From positions 1 through 53,928 of the forward strand of contig CAZCMD010000014.1 in the NCBI GenBank assembly GCA_964499695.1: 53,928 bases of DNA, in the 5' to 3' direction. A program made the translations under genes and the position numbers. The DNA comes from JAAZBV01 sp964499695 (GTDB taxonomy: Bacteria; Desulfobacterota; DSM-4660; Desulfatiglandales; HGW-15). This document shows positions 34,872 to 43,386 of the stretch, one piece after another (the first letter of the stretch is position 1; every line of letters starts with the position of its first letter). The notes under the pieces are model-generated. The model saw only the letters and a list, made by a program, of their open reading frames with translations. It did not search any database and was not told the DNA's origin.

Positions 34872-35282
34872 ATGAGGAAGATACTCAAAAATAATAGAGG
34901 CTCTGCGTCAGCAGAGCTCGATATGGCTCCCCTGATCGATATGATTTTTATATTGCTGATTTTCTTTCTGGTATCAGGCAATTTTGTCAAGCAATCAGGG
35001 GTAATAGTCAACAAATCTGTTGCTGAAACTGCTGAGCAGAAAAGTAAAACCAACATTATTCTGGGTATCACCCGTGAAAATACGATATTCATAGAGGGGC
35101 ATGAGGTTGATATCCGTGATGTACAGGGTCATATGGAACGTTTTATCCTGGATAATCCTGATGGCTATGTAGTGATCTCACCGGATAAGGATAGCCGTTC
35201 TGAAATAACGCTCAAGGTGCAGGATTATTGTCATGCTGCGGGTATAAAGCACCTGAGCATATCAGCAGAAAAACCTGAATAG
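34872..35282 (+). CDS. exbD: ExbD-family protein (second of two)
   Basis: This 136-residue ExbD is a paralogue of its neighbour: the helix ELDMAPLIDMIFILLIFFLVSG also keeps the Asp, and the periplasmic domains share the layout HE.DIRDV...VVISPDKDS. Two different ExbD genes beside one ExbB suggest a heteromeric stator, as seen in the Glt-like motor upstream. The ATG follows AGGTGAAATGCT. It is the gene directly before tonB. Confidence 0.92.
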   Translation: MRKILKNNRGSASAELDMAPLIDMIFILLIFFLVSGNFVKQSGVIVNKSVAETAEQKSKTNIILGITRENTIFIEGHEVDIRDVQGHMERFILDNPDGYVVISPDKDSRSEITLKVQDYCHAAGIKHLSISAEKPE

Positions 35283-35293
35283 AGGTGGTTAAA

Positions 35294-35968
35294 ATGAATG
35301 TACCTGTATACACTGTCTGGAGTCCAAAAAATATCTGTATAATGTTTGTTTTCACACTTGTAATTAATGCCATCCTGTTTATGGGGTTGCCTGCGTTGAC
35401 ACGTATAGCGGACAGAGATCGTGATACCAGGACAGTCACCCAGTACATGCTGGCAGCCCGTGATACCCCCAAGCCTCATGAGGAACAGAAAGAAAAGAGG
35501 TTGAGGCAGAAGGAGCTGAAACAGATCCCAACGACAAAAATGACTGATGTTTCACAACTAAAGCAGGATGCCCCCAAATTTGTCTTTGATACAACTTCTG
35601 ACAGCGCAGATGGACCCGCAATTGAGATGATGGCACCGGAAGGGCTGAATATAAACACGAATGATTTAACCTTTACTCTTAAGGATGTGGACGCACCACC
35701 CAGGGTTATCAGGGCACCACCTGTGAATTATCCACCCAAGGCCATGACCAAGGGTCTTGAAGGCCGGGTGTTTGTGCGTATCAGGGTGGGCATAGATGGA
35801 AAGGCAACAAATATCAGGGCGGATAGGGCAGAACCTCCGGAGGCACTGGATGACTTTAGAGAAGAGGCAGAGAAGGCTGTATCCAGGTATCGCTTTGAGC
35901 CGGCCAGACTCGGAGGTGAGGCTGTTCCTGTCTGGGCTATGCAGCCAATAACATTCACGCTGTATTAA
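35294..35968 (+). CDS. tonB: TonB-family energy transducer
   Basis: This 224-residue protein has an N-terminal membrane anchor (about 13-35: IMFVFTLVINAILFMGLPAL), a charged, helical periplasmic linker (about 55-75, KPHEEQKEKRLRQKELKQ) and a TonB C-terminal domain (about 140-224: NYPPKAMTKGLEGRVFVRIRV...YRFEPA). It passes proton energy to outer-membrane receptors. The linker lacks the long Pro-rich section of E. coli TonB, as in TonB2 types. ATG 35294, after AGAGGTGG, is preferred over an in-frame GTG at 35285. Confidence 0.92.
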   Translation: MNVPVYTVWSPKNICIMFVFTLVINAILFMGLPALTRIADRDRDTRTVTQYMLAARDTPKPHEEQKEKRLRQKELKQIPTTKMTDVSQLKQDAPKFVFDTTSDSADGPAIEMMAPEGLNINTNDLTFTLKDVDAPPRVIRAPPVNYPPKAMTKGLEGRVFVRIRVGIDGKATNIRADRAEPPEALDDFREEAEKAVSRYRFEPARLGGEAVPVWAMQPITFTLY

Positions 35969-36002
35969 ACAGATGAGCAACCGGAATAAAATGGGGATCA
36001 AT

Positions 36003-37238
36003 ATGCAAAAGCTTAAAATTGTATTTACATATGGTCTGTTACTTGTTCTTCCATTCGTGATAGTTACTTATAGTATTGCGCAGGAAAGGGAAGAGAAAAA
36101 AGATAATAAACTGACGACCGAGGCAAGGCTTTCTATTTTCAAGGCCCAGACAGCAATGAGCGAAGAGAAACCGGAAGAGGCTCTGGCTATACTCGATAAA
36201 TATCTTGCAACACAACCGCCTGTTGTGCCCCCTGCTGTTTATGAGTTGTACGCATATATATGGCTTGAAAAGAAAGATAATGAAAAGGCCCTTAAATATT
36301 TCAAGATCATGTATGAGGCTGAACCGGATAATGCTAAAGTTTTAAAAAATCTGGCCTCCCTGACTTTTCAGGTAGAGCGCTATGCAGAGGCTGCTGCTCT
36401 TTTTGAAAAATTGTATGAGATTGAAGAGGTAACTACTTTAGGCGGATCACTCCCCTATGCTGCTCAGGCCTATATGATGGCGGAAGATCTGGTTAATTCG
36501 AAACGTCTCTTTAAAAAACTTGTGGGATTGCCGGGCAGGATTGAGGCAAAATGGTATGAGGTTTTAATCAACATATGCCTTGAACAGGATGAAATGAAAG
36601 AGGCTGAACAGTATATTATCGATCTCCTGCGAATAAACCCGGTTCAGGCCAGGTATTGGAAGCATCTGGCACAAATAAGAATTAATCGCGAAGAATGGCA
36701 GGCAGCAACGAGTGATCTGGAGATTTCTCATCGGGTGGAGGCGCCTCATAGTCTGAATGAATGGATGACACTTGGAGATCTTTATAGAACAGCTGTAAAT
36801 GCACCGCTTATGGGCGCACGCTGTTATATAGAGGCATATAAAGAAAACAGTGTTGAAAAAGGCTATATATCTATCTCACGCACATACCAGACGGCTTACA
36901 GGTATGATGATGCCGTAAAGACCCTGAATGAGGGTATCAGGAAAAACCCGGCGAGTACGGCTCTTCTTTTGGAAAAGGGCAGGGTCTTATACGATGCCAG
37001 GCGTTACACTGAAGCCATAGCCGCACTGGAAGAATGTCTGAAGATAGATCCCCGGTCCGGAGACGCATACTTTCAGATCGGGCTCAGTGCCTGGACTCTT
37101 AAAGAATGGGACAGGGCCAGGACAGCCTTTGTCCAGGCAAAACGATTGTCGGAGAAATATAGCACCCAGTGTGATTCCGTGATTGATCTCCTTGATGATC
37201 TGAACGAAGAGAAGGCTGAAGTGATGGCCGCAAAATAA
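36003..37238 (+). CDS. TPR protein of the TonB2/Ttp operon
   Basis: This 411-residue protein has an N-terminal signal (MQKLKIVFTYGLLLVLPFVI, to about residue 28) followed by TPR units all along: ALAILDKYLATQPP, EKALKYFKIMYEAEPDNAKVLKNLA, DAVKTLNEGIRKNPASTALLLEKGRVLYDARRYTEAIAALEECLKIDPRSGDAYFQIGL. A TPR protein commonly closes TonB2/Ttp operons. The start is uncertain: 36003 gives the best signal and has GGGG upstream; 35973 and 35991 are in frame. It is the last gene before the blaI promoter. Confidence 0.85.
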   Translation: MQKLKIVFTYGLLLVLPFVIVTYSIAQEREEKKDNKLTTEARLSIFKAQTAMSEEKPEEALAILDKYLATQPPVVPPAVYELYAYIWLEKKDNEKALKYFKIMYEAEPDNAKVLKNLASLTFQVERYAEAAALFEKLYEIEEVTTLGGSLPYAAQAYMMAEDLVNSKRLFKKLVGLPGRIEAKWYEVLINICLEQDEMKEAEQYIIDLLRINPVQARYWKHLAQIRINREEWQAATSDLEISHRVEAPHSLNEWMTLGDLYRTAVNAPLMGARCYIEAYKENSVEKGYISISRTYQTAYRYDDAVKTLNEGIRKNPASTALLLEKGRVLYDARRYTEAIAALEECLKIDPRSGDAYFQIGLSAWTLKEWDRARTAFVQAKRLSEKYSTQCDSVIDLLDDLNEEKAEVMAAK

Positions 37239-37288
37239 CCTGGAGGTAACAGTCTGAAAAGAGGTTTTATAAAAATTTAAATTACTCA

Positions 37289-37334
37289 TTGACACAGGAC
37301 TTTAGTTGCATGTATTATATTCCTACAATTGTAA
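37289..37334 (+). promoter_or_regulatory. Promoter of blaI-blaR1 with a TACA-TGTA operator
   Basis: TTGACA (37289-37294), 18 bases, TATTAT (37313-37318) is a good sigma-70 promoter. The dyad CTACAATTGTAA at 37323-37334 has a perfect TACAATTGTA core, the classic BlaI/MecI half-site pair, just past the -10. It is the same motif as the three sites before the DUF3450 operon, so autoregulation by the BlaI-type repressor encoded next is expected. Confidence 0.78.
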
Positions 37335-37358
37335 TCCAATTGATATGGAGAAAAGAAA

Positions 37359-37727
37359 ATGAGTAAGGTGCCAAAGATCTCAGAATCCGAATGGCTGGTT
37401 ATGAAAGCGATTTGGGATGAAAACCCTATCAGCTCCAACAGGGTTGTAGAGATTTTATCAGAATCAACCCGGTGGAATCCCAAAACCATAAAGACACTTT
37501 TAACCCGGTTGGTAAAAAAGGGGGCTGTCGGATATGAGAATGAGGGAAGGAGTTATCTCTACTATCCTTTAATAGAAGAGCAGATTCTTGTAAAAGAAGA
37601 GAGCAAATCCTTTTTAAAGCGTGTTTTTCGGGGTGCCTTAAAACCCTTGATTGCCACAATGGTTGAGAGTGAAGATTTATCAGAGGAAGAAATAGAGGAA
37701 TTAAAGCGTCTCCTTTCTAAAAAATAG
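37359..37727 (+). CDS. blaI: BlaI/MecI-family transcriptional repressor
   Basis: This 122-residue winged-helix repressor of the penicillinase-repressor family has the N-terminal motif ISESEWLVMKAIWDENPISSNRVVEIL, the recognition region RWNPKTIKTLLTRLVKKGAVGYE and a C-terminal dimerisation helix. Such repressors are inactivated by proteolysis triggered by a BlaR1-type sensor. That sensor is the next gene, 9 bases away. TACA-TGTA dyads lie at its own promoter and at that of the TonB operon upstream, which suggests it controls both. Confidence 0.92.
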   Translation: MSKVPKISESEWLVMKAIWDENPISSNRVVEILSESTRWNPKTIKTLLTRLVKKGAVGYENEGRSYLYYPLIEEQILVKEESKSFLKRVFRGALKPLIATMVESEDLSEEEIEELKRLLSKK

Positions 37728-37736
37728 GAGGTAGAA

Positions 37737-39707
37737 ATGGCGCCTTTATTGTCCGGGTTGTCAGCCTTTTTCTCCTGGTTGATGGATTACACAATTGATA
37801 TCAGCATTCTGATTTGCCTCATATTTATAATTAGATTAATCACATCAAAAAGAGTACCTGCCTGGTGGCACTACAAACTCTGGATCATACTTCTACTGCG
37901 GATGATTATACCTTTAAAATTTAAAAATCCTTTAAATATTCCAGTTGTTGTTCCCATAACAATAGATGAAAGCCTGTTTGAATCTATATTGATTGATGAA
38001 GATTTTATGATTTCAAAAATATCATCCGGCTTATCTGCAAACCAGCAGGGCCTTAATATACAGGTTAATGATCTATTGCTGTTTTTATATATATCCGGCA
38101 CTATTTTTTTTGGGATATATATCCTGGTTAAAAATATCAGGTTTAGGAACATCATCAAAAAAGAACCAGTAATGACAGAAAAAAGGGTGCTATGCCTGTT
38201 TGAAGAATGTAAGCAAAGGATGAAGGCAAAGACCCTGCTGCAAATTACTGTTACAAACAAAATAAAAACTCCTGCTCTTTACGGGTATATTTGCCCCAGG
38301 CTCCTGTTGCCAGTGGGTGTGGCTGAAAAACTCAGCAGCGCCGAATTAACCTACATTTTTATGCATGAGCTGGGACATCTGAAACGTCATGATATCGGCG
38401 TTGCGTGGCTATTTACATTTCTCCATATTCTGCAATGGTTTAATCCCCTGGTATGGCTTGCCTTCTATCAGATGAGGATTGATCAGGAATCGGCCTGTGA
38501 TTCAGCCGTATTATCCAGAATAAACAATAATCAAACCATAGATTATGCCAGCACTATTATCAGTTTTCTTGAAAGTTTCTGCAAAACCCGTAAACTGCCG
38601 GCCCTGGTGGGTATCCTTGAGAGTCAGACCCAGATAAAAAAAAGGATAACCATGATTATCAGTTACAGGAGAGGCTCAAGATTGACGATATCTTTTTCAA
38701 CTGCATCATTAATATTCATAGGCTTCATCATGTTTACCATTGTCGGAGTACAAAACAGGGATAATATTATTCAGGATAAGGTTAATGAAGAAGCTGTAAA
38801 AATTGTGGTTGCACCTAAGGAGGAGAGTGTTATAGACGAAATAACAGAGGTGATAATTCCAGCCGATTACAAAAAGATTTCTGTCACAGATGAGGATAAG
38901 TTTTTTACAAATGAGGCAGGGCAGGAGGAAATCAACGGGGCGATTCAAAAACCCCTGGCTGATATCCAGAGTAACAATATTAAAGATGAGCCAGACGCAG
39001 CAGGAGCCATAAATGAAACTCAAAAGATAGATCTCAAAGATAAGATAGCAGATAACAGGCCTGGTGCGGATATTCAAAAGGTCGTGAGTACCACTCAGAC
39101 TGATAATAACAAAAACGAGGAGATCACCCTCTCTTCTGCGACTGTATTAAAAGGGCCTAAAGATGCATTTGATGCATATCCTGGAAACAAAGAGATTCAG
39201 GACAACCACCCTTCAGCCGTAAATGAAAACAGAGAGAGTTCACAAACGACACAGCTCTCTGAAAAAGGGCAAAACAATGATAGTATTAAATATCTGGGTT
39301 TAGCCAGTGTGGCTTACCTTATTCCTAAAAAACAGGATCTTCCCAAAGAAACCCCTGCCATTTCTAAGAACAGATCAGATGGTAATGAAATATTCAATTT
39401 GAAAGAGGTTGATGAGCAGCCAAAGATAGTTAATTATTATCGTCCGGTATACCCTTTTGAAGCCAAGGCAAGAGGAATTGAAGGCCGGGTTATGTTAAGG
39501 TTTGTTGTGGATAAGACCGGAAATGTAATTGACCCGCAGGTCGTCAGTGCCGAACCAAAAGGTGTTTTTGAACAGGCCGCATTGGATAGTCTAACCAGAT
39601 ACAGATTAAAACCCGCTGTTAAGGATGGCAAGAGTGTGAATACGGTTGTTAAGTTACCAATAAGTTTTACCATGAATGAAAATTTTCTCAGGTTTGCACA
39701 AAGATAA
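37737..39707 (+). CDS. blaR1: BlaR1-like M56 metalloprotease fused to a TonB C-terminal domain
   Basis: The 656-residue protein has four N-terminal hydrophobic segments (about 10-70, 105-130) and an M56 zinc protease motif, H210-E-L-G-H214, with a later DQESACD, typical of BlaR1/MecR1. A further helix (about 315-340) leads to a long, acidic, Asn/Lys-rich stretch (345-555). Instead of the penicillin-binding sensor of true BlaR1, the C-terminus (about 560-650) is a TonB domain: YRPVYPFEAKARGIEGRVMLRFVV...YRLKPAV. The likely role is to sense an outer-membrane or envelope event and to inactivate the adjacent BlaI-type repressor. The ligand is unknown; beta-lactam sensing is unlikely. Confidence 0.88.
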   Translation: MAPLLSGLSAFFSWLMDYTIDISILICLIFIIRLITSKRVPAWWHYKLWIILLLRMIIPLKFKNPLNIPVVVPITIDESLFESILIDEDFMISKISSGLSANQQGLNIQVNDLLLFLYISGTIFFGIYILVKNIRFRNIIKKEPVMTEKRVLCLFEECKQRMKAKTLLQITVTNKIKTPALYGYICPRLLLPVGVAEKLSSAELTYIFMHELGHLKRHDIGVAWLFTFLHILQWFNPLVWLAFYQMRIDQESACDSAVLSRINNNQTIDYASTIISFLESFCKTRKLPALVGILESQTQIKKRITMIISYRRGSRLTISFSTASLIFIGFIMFTIVGVQNRDNIIQDKVNEEAVKIVVAPKEESVIDEITEVIIPADYKKISVTDEDKFFTNEAGQEEINGAIQKPLADIQSNNIKDEPDAAGAINETQKIDLKDKIADNRPGADIQKVVSTTQTDNNKNEEITLSSATVLKGPKDAFDAYPGNKEIQDNHPSAVNENRESSQTTQLSEKGQNNDSIKYLGLASVAYLIPKKQDLPKETPAISKNRSDGNEIFNLKEVDEQPKIVNYYRPVYPFEAKARGIEGRVMLRFVVDKTGNVIDPQVVSAEPKGVFEQAALDSLTRYRLKPAVKDGKSVNTVVKLPISFTMNENFLRFAQR

Positions 39708-39724
39708 TGGTTTTCACTGTCTGA

Positions 39725-42574
39725 TTATTTTTTCCCGAGCATCTCCTGTAAGAATTTTCCTGTATGGCTCTCTTTAATCTTTGCAACATCCTCCGGTGTG
39801 CCTTGAGCTATTATATAACCGCCCTCATCACCGCCTTCAGGGCCAAGGTCTATTATCCAGTCTGCTGTTTTTATTACATCAAGGTTGTGCTCTATTACTA
39901 TAATAGTGTTACCCGCATCTGTAAGTGTGTGGAGAACATCAAGGAGTTTCTGGATGTCTGCAAAGTGGAGCCCTGTTGTGGGTTCATCAAGAATATATAC
40001 AGTATCTCCTGTTGCCACCCTTGCAAGTTCCTTTGCAAGCTTGACCCTCTGTGCCTCACCACCGGACAGCGTCAGGGCGCTCTGCCCCAGTTTTACGTAC
40101 CCCAGCCCTACATCCGAAAGGGTCTGGATGATCTTCCTGATATTCGGGATGTTTTCAAAAAAAATCAGGGCCTCGTCAACATCCATATCAAGGACATCCG
40201 CGATATTTTTTCCCTTGTAGTGTACCTGCAGGGTCTCCTTGTTGAACCTTGAACCCTTGCATATATTACATGTTACCCAGACATCAGCCAGAAAATGCAT
40301 CTCCACCCTTTTTTTACCGTGGCCCTGGCATGACTCGCACCTGCCGCCCTTCACATTAAAACTGAAGCGGCCCGGCTGGTATCCCCTTGCACGTGAGTCA
40401 GGGAGTTGGGCAAAGAGGTCCCTTATAAGGTTCATGAGCTGCACATAGGTGGCCGGGTTTGAGCGGGGTGTGCGGCCTATAGGCGACTGGGTAATATTAA
40501 TGATCTTGTTTACATGGTTCAGCCCGTTTATACGTTTGTGTTTACCGGGCCTCTCATCCGAGTTGTGCAGGGCCCTTGAAAGGGCGGGGTAGAGGGTCTG
40601 GGCCACGAGCGATGACTTGCCGCTCCCTGAAACCCCTGTAACGCATGTGAACAGGCCAAGGGGAAAGCTTGCATCAAGCTTTTTAAGGTTGTTCTGCTCT
40701 GCACCCACTATGGTAATCCATTTACCGTTTGAAGGCCGCCTGTGGCTGCTTGGCGAAGATACCCTGAGTGTTCCGTTCAGGTATTTGCCTGTGAGTGATT
40801 TTTTGTTTTTTATGATCTTTTTCAAAGGCCCTTCTGCAACCACCTCTCCGCCGTTTACCCCTGCGCCGGGGCCAAGGTCAACAATCCAGTCTGCTGTCTG
40901 CATGGTCTCTTCATCATGTTCAACAACAAGCACGGTGTTGCCAAGGTCCCTGAGCCTTACAAGCGTATCAAGCAGTCTCCTGTTGTCCCGCTGGTGGAGC
41001 CCGATTGACGGCTCATCAAGCACATAAAGCACGCCTGACAGCCCGCAACCTATCTGGCTCGCAAGTCTTATACGCTGGCCTTCTCCGCCGGAGAGTGTTG
41101 AGGCATGGCGGTCAAGTGTCAGGTAATGGAGACCGACATTCAGGAGAAACTGTAGCCTCTCACCGATCTCCTTTAATACCTCTTCAGATATCTCCCTTTC
41201 TTCCTGTGACATTTTGGGAAGTATCTCTTTTATCCATGCGAATGATTCACCAATGGACATCTCTGTCACATCAATAATGTTTTTATCCCCCACGGTGACT
41301 GCGCAGGCCTCAGGCCTCAGTCTCTTGCCATTACATGTGGTGCATGGCTGTGTACTCATAAATGATGCATACCACCTGCGGGTAAACTCCGATTTGGTCT
41401 GGTGATACCTGCGTCGGATAGAGTTGACCTCGCCCTCATGGATACCCTTGTATTCACCGCTGCTCCGGGTGTTGTCCCACTTCCATACTATATTTGCACC
41501 ACCATAGAGTATGGCGTCCTGGCATTTTTTTGAGAGGTCTTTCCATCTGGCATCCAGATCATGCCCGTATTGCTCAAGGATCTGTCTTGCCATCTTGTAT
41601 CTGTGGCTGCCTGTCCGTTTTGATAAATCTCCCCATGTCCGGACAGCGCCCTGGATGATGGTTTTATCAGGGTCGTAAAAGAGTTCAGGATCAACCTCAA
41701 GCCTTGTTCCCAGCCCGTTGCACTCAGGACACATGCCGATTGGTGAGTTAAAGCTGAACATGGCCGGTGTAAGACGCGGGAAACTCATGCCGCAGTCCAC
41801 GCAGGAGTTTAATTCTGATAAAAGCCACTCATCGCCGTCACCCTTGTCAACAACGATAAGCCCGTCACCCGCCTTCAGGGCGGTCTCAACAGAATCGGTT
41901 AACCTTGTGGTGAAGGAATCCTTTTCTTCATTTTCATCAGGCACAACCAGTCTATCCACCACAAGTTCAATATTATGTTTCTTGTTCTTGTCCAGGGTGA
42001 TGTCATCATCGAGTGACCTTGTTTCGCCATTCACTCGCACCCTGGTAAAGCCCTCTGACCTGGCGTTGATAAATGTATCCTTGAATGTCCCTTTGCGGTT
42101 ACGGGCAAGGGGGGCGAGTACCTGCAGGCGTGTTCCAGGGGTAAGCGCTGCCACCTGTTCAACTATCTCCTGTGCAGACTGGGCCTGCACCCTTTTACCG
42201 CACTTTGGGCAGTGGGGTATGCCTATGCCTGAATAGAGCACCCTTAAATAGTCAAATATCTCGGTTACGGTTGCCACGGTTGAGCGGGGGTTTTTACTTA
42301 CCGCCTTCTGTTCAATGGCAATGGCCGGGCTCAGGCCCCCAATATAATCCACCTTTGGCTTTTCTGTCTGGTCTATAAACTGACGGGCATAGGATGAGAG
42401 AGACTCAACATAGCGCCTCTGCCCCTCGGCATAAATAGTATCAAACGCAAGGCTTGATTTACCGCTGCCTGAAACCCCAGTAATAACAACCAGCTTAAAC
42501 CTTGGTAGTTTTACATCTATATTTTTAAGGTTGTGCTCCCTTGCCCCCTTGATAATGATATCTTCTAAAAACAT
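39725..42574 (-). CDS. uvrA: Excinuclease ABC subunit A
   Basis: This is the damage-recognition ATPase of nucleotide excision repair. The 949 residues carry two ABC cassettes, each with Walker A G(V)SGSGKSS and the signatures STLSGGEGQRIRLASQIG and LTLSGGEAQRVKLAKELA. Zinc modules are visible as CPKC, CVDC/CPEC and, later, CESCQGHG...CNIC. The insertion domain GIPHCPKCGK is typical. It lies convergent to the BlaR1-like gene, 17 bases apart, with no clear terminator between them. It looks like a standard housekeeping copy. Confidence 0.97.
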   Translation of the reverse strand: MFLEDIIIKGAREHNLKNIDVKLPRFKLVVITGVSGSGKSSLAFDTIYAEGQRRYVESLSSYARQFIDQTEKPKVDYIGGLSPAIAIEQKAVSKNPRSTVATVTEIFDYLRVLYSGIGIPHCPKCGKRVQAQSAQEIVEQVAALTPGTRLQVLAPLARNRKGTFKDTFINARSEGFTRVRVNGETRSLDDDITLDKNKKHNIELVVDRLVVPDENEEKDSFTTRLTDSVETALKAGDGLIVVDKGDGDEWLLSELNSCVDCGMSFPRLTPAMFSFNSPIGMCPECNGLGTRLEVDPELFYDPDKTIIQGAVRTWGDLSKRTGSHRYKMARQILEQYGHDLDARWKDLSKKCQDAILYGGANIVWKWDNTRSSGEYKGIHEGEVNSIRRRYHQTKSEFTRRWYASFMSTQPCTTCNGKRLRPEACAVTVGDKNIIDVTEMSIGESFAWIKEILPKMSQEEREISEEVLKEIGERLQFLLNVGLHYLTLDRHASTLSGGEGQRIRLASQIGCGLSGVLYVLDEPSIGLHQRDNRRLLDTLVRLRDLGNTVLVVEHDEETMQTADWIVDLGPGAGVNGGEVVAEGPLKKIIKNKKSLTGKYLNGTLRVSSPSSHRRPSNGKWITIVGAEQNNLKKLDASFPLGLFTCVTGVSGSGKSSLVAQTLYPALSRALHNSDERPGKHKRINGLNHVNKIINITQSPIGRTPRSNPATYVQLMNLIRDLFAQLPDSRARGYQPGRFSFNVKGGRCESCQGHGKKRVEMHFLADVWVTCNICKGSRFNKETLQVHYKGKNIADVLDMDVDEALIFFENIPNIRKIIQTLSDVGLGYVKLGQSALTLSGGEAQRVKLAKELARVATGDTVYILDEPTTGLHFADIQKLLDVLHTLTDAGNTIIVIEHNLDVIKTADWIIDLGPEGGDEGGYIIAQGTPEDVAKIKESHTGKFLQEMLGKK

Positions 42575-42777
42575 AATAATTACCGTCTGTTATGAAAATA
42601 AATAAAATGAAACCGCAACACATTATACCGATATAAAAATATGGTAAAGGTAAATATTGAAAAACAGGTTTCAACTGTAAGTTATAAAAAAGATATCACA
42701 CAGGGTATGATATAAAATGTCAGGGGGATGAAAAATTTGAGATATCCTGGAAAATCAGTGCATTTGGTAAATTCGTA

Positions 42778-42800
42778 GAGACGGGTTTTAAACCCGTCTC
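42778..42800. repeat. Perfect palindrome, GAGACGGGTTT type
   Basis: GAGACGGGTTT and AAACCCGTCTC form an 11-pair inverted repeat around a single T. It follows TTCGTA and precedes CTTCAA, and the outer GTAGAGAC is like the ends of the elements at 12186 and 44280. It lies 15 bases after the 3' end of the cupin gene on the minus strand, so it may also serve as its transcript end, but no U-tract follows. Confidence 0.7.
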
Positions 42801-42814
42801 CTTCAATCTGCCTA

Positions 42815-43219
42815 TCACCTCTTATATTTACCTGCCTGGCCGATTATAAAATGGAATATCGGCCTTTCCACCCTGTGAAAAATAATGGGGCAGTGCTTTG
42901 TACCTTTTGGTATAAAAATCAGACAGCTGTTTGTGAGCTCATATTTTTCATCCTCAATCCAGAACTCCACCTCACCGCACAGATCCCTTGTGTCATCAGG
43001 GTTTGTCCCAAAAAGGGTGACCAGTTCATCAAATTCATGGGAATGGGATGTCCCCTCCATCACTATCTTTTCAGGCTTTGGCCATATCCAGGCAACATCT
43101 GTGAAAAATGGCGTGTTTTTTTGTGTATCGCTGTTAAACTGATACAAAAGCGTGCCTATATCATCTTTGCCCCTGTTAAGATTGGTGGTGATCAGTTTCT
43201 CATATTTTCTTTCTGGCAT
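42815..43219 (-). CDS. Small cupin-fold protein
   Basis: This is a 134-residue single-domain cupin. Motif 1 is GTSHSHEFDELVTLFG, with likely metal ligands His, His and Glu, followed by GEVEFWI; motif 2 is SCLIFIPKGTKHCP. Cupins span dioxygenases, isomerases and sugar-binding proteins, so no reaction can be assigned. The start has AAGGGAG seven to eight bases upstream on the minus strand. It stands alone, divergent from the PPOX gene; the spacer between them contains a heptamer palindrome. Confidence 0.82.
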   Translation of the reverse strand: MPERKYEKLITTNLNRGKDDIGTLLYQFNSDTQKNTPFFTDVAWIWPKPEKIVMEGTSHSHEFDELVTLFGTNPDDTRDLCGEVEFWIEDEKYELTNSCLIFIPKGTKHCPIIFHRVERPIFHFIIGQAGKYKR

Positions 43220-43297
43220 TTTCAGACTCCCTTTTATTGTTAGATATGATATGAATACATAGCTGAAAATGGTAAAGCTTGCCAGTAAAATAAAAGT

Positions 43298-43371
43298 TAT
43301 ACGGTATGAAGACAGGTTTACGGTTTAAGGTTTTTTCTTTGCCATAGACCGCATACCTTAGACCGTATACC
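43298..43371. repeat. Heptanucleotide palindrome, GGTTTAC type
   Basis: The left arm repeats seven-base units GGTATGA, GGTTTAC, GGTTTAA, GGTTTTT; after a short centre the right arm has the complementary register ACCGCAT, ACCTTAG, ACCGTAT, ACC. The whole forms a long imperfect hairpin. The same family recurs at 45502-45574. It lies just upstream of the PPOX start. Confidence 0.72.
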
Positions 43372-43386
43372 TTTCTTAAAGGTGGT

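Noticed and set aside
37359..39707. A beta-lactam resistance regulator pair
   Set aside because: The penicillin-binding sensor domain of BlaR1/MecR1 is absent, replaced by a TonB domain, and no beta-lactamase or PBP gene is adjacent.
42778..42800. Intrinsic terminator of the cupin gene
   Set aside because: The perfect palindrome has no U-tract on the minus-strand transcript; it is better explained as a dispersed repeat, though a terminator role is not excluded.
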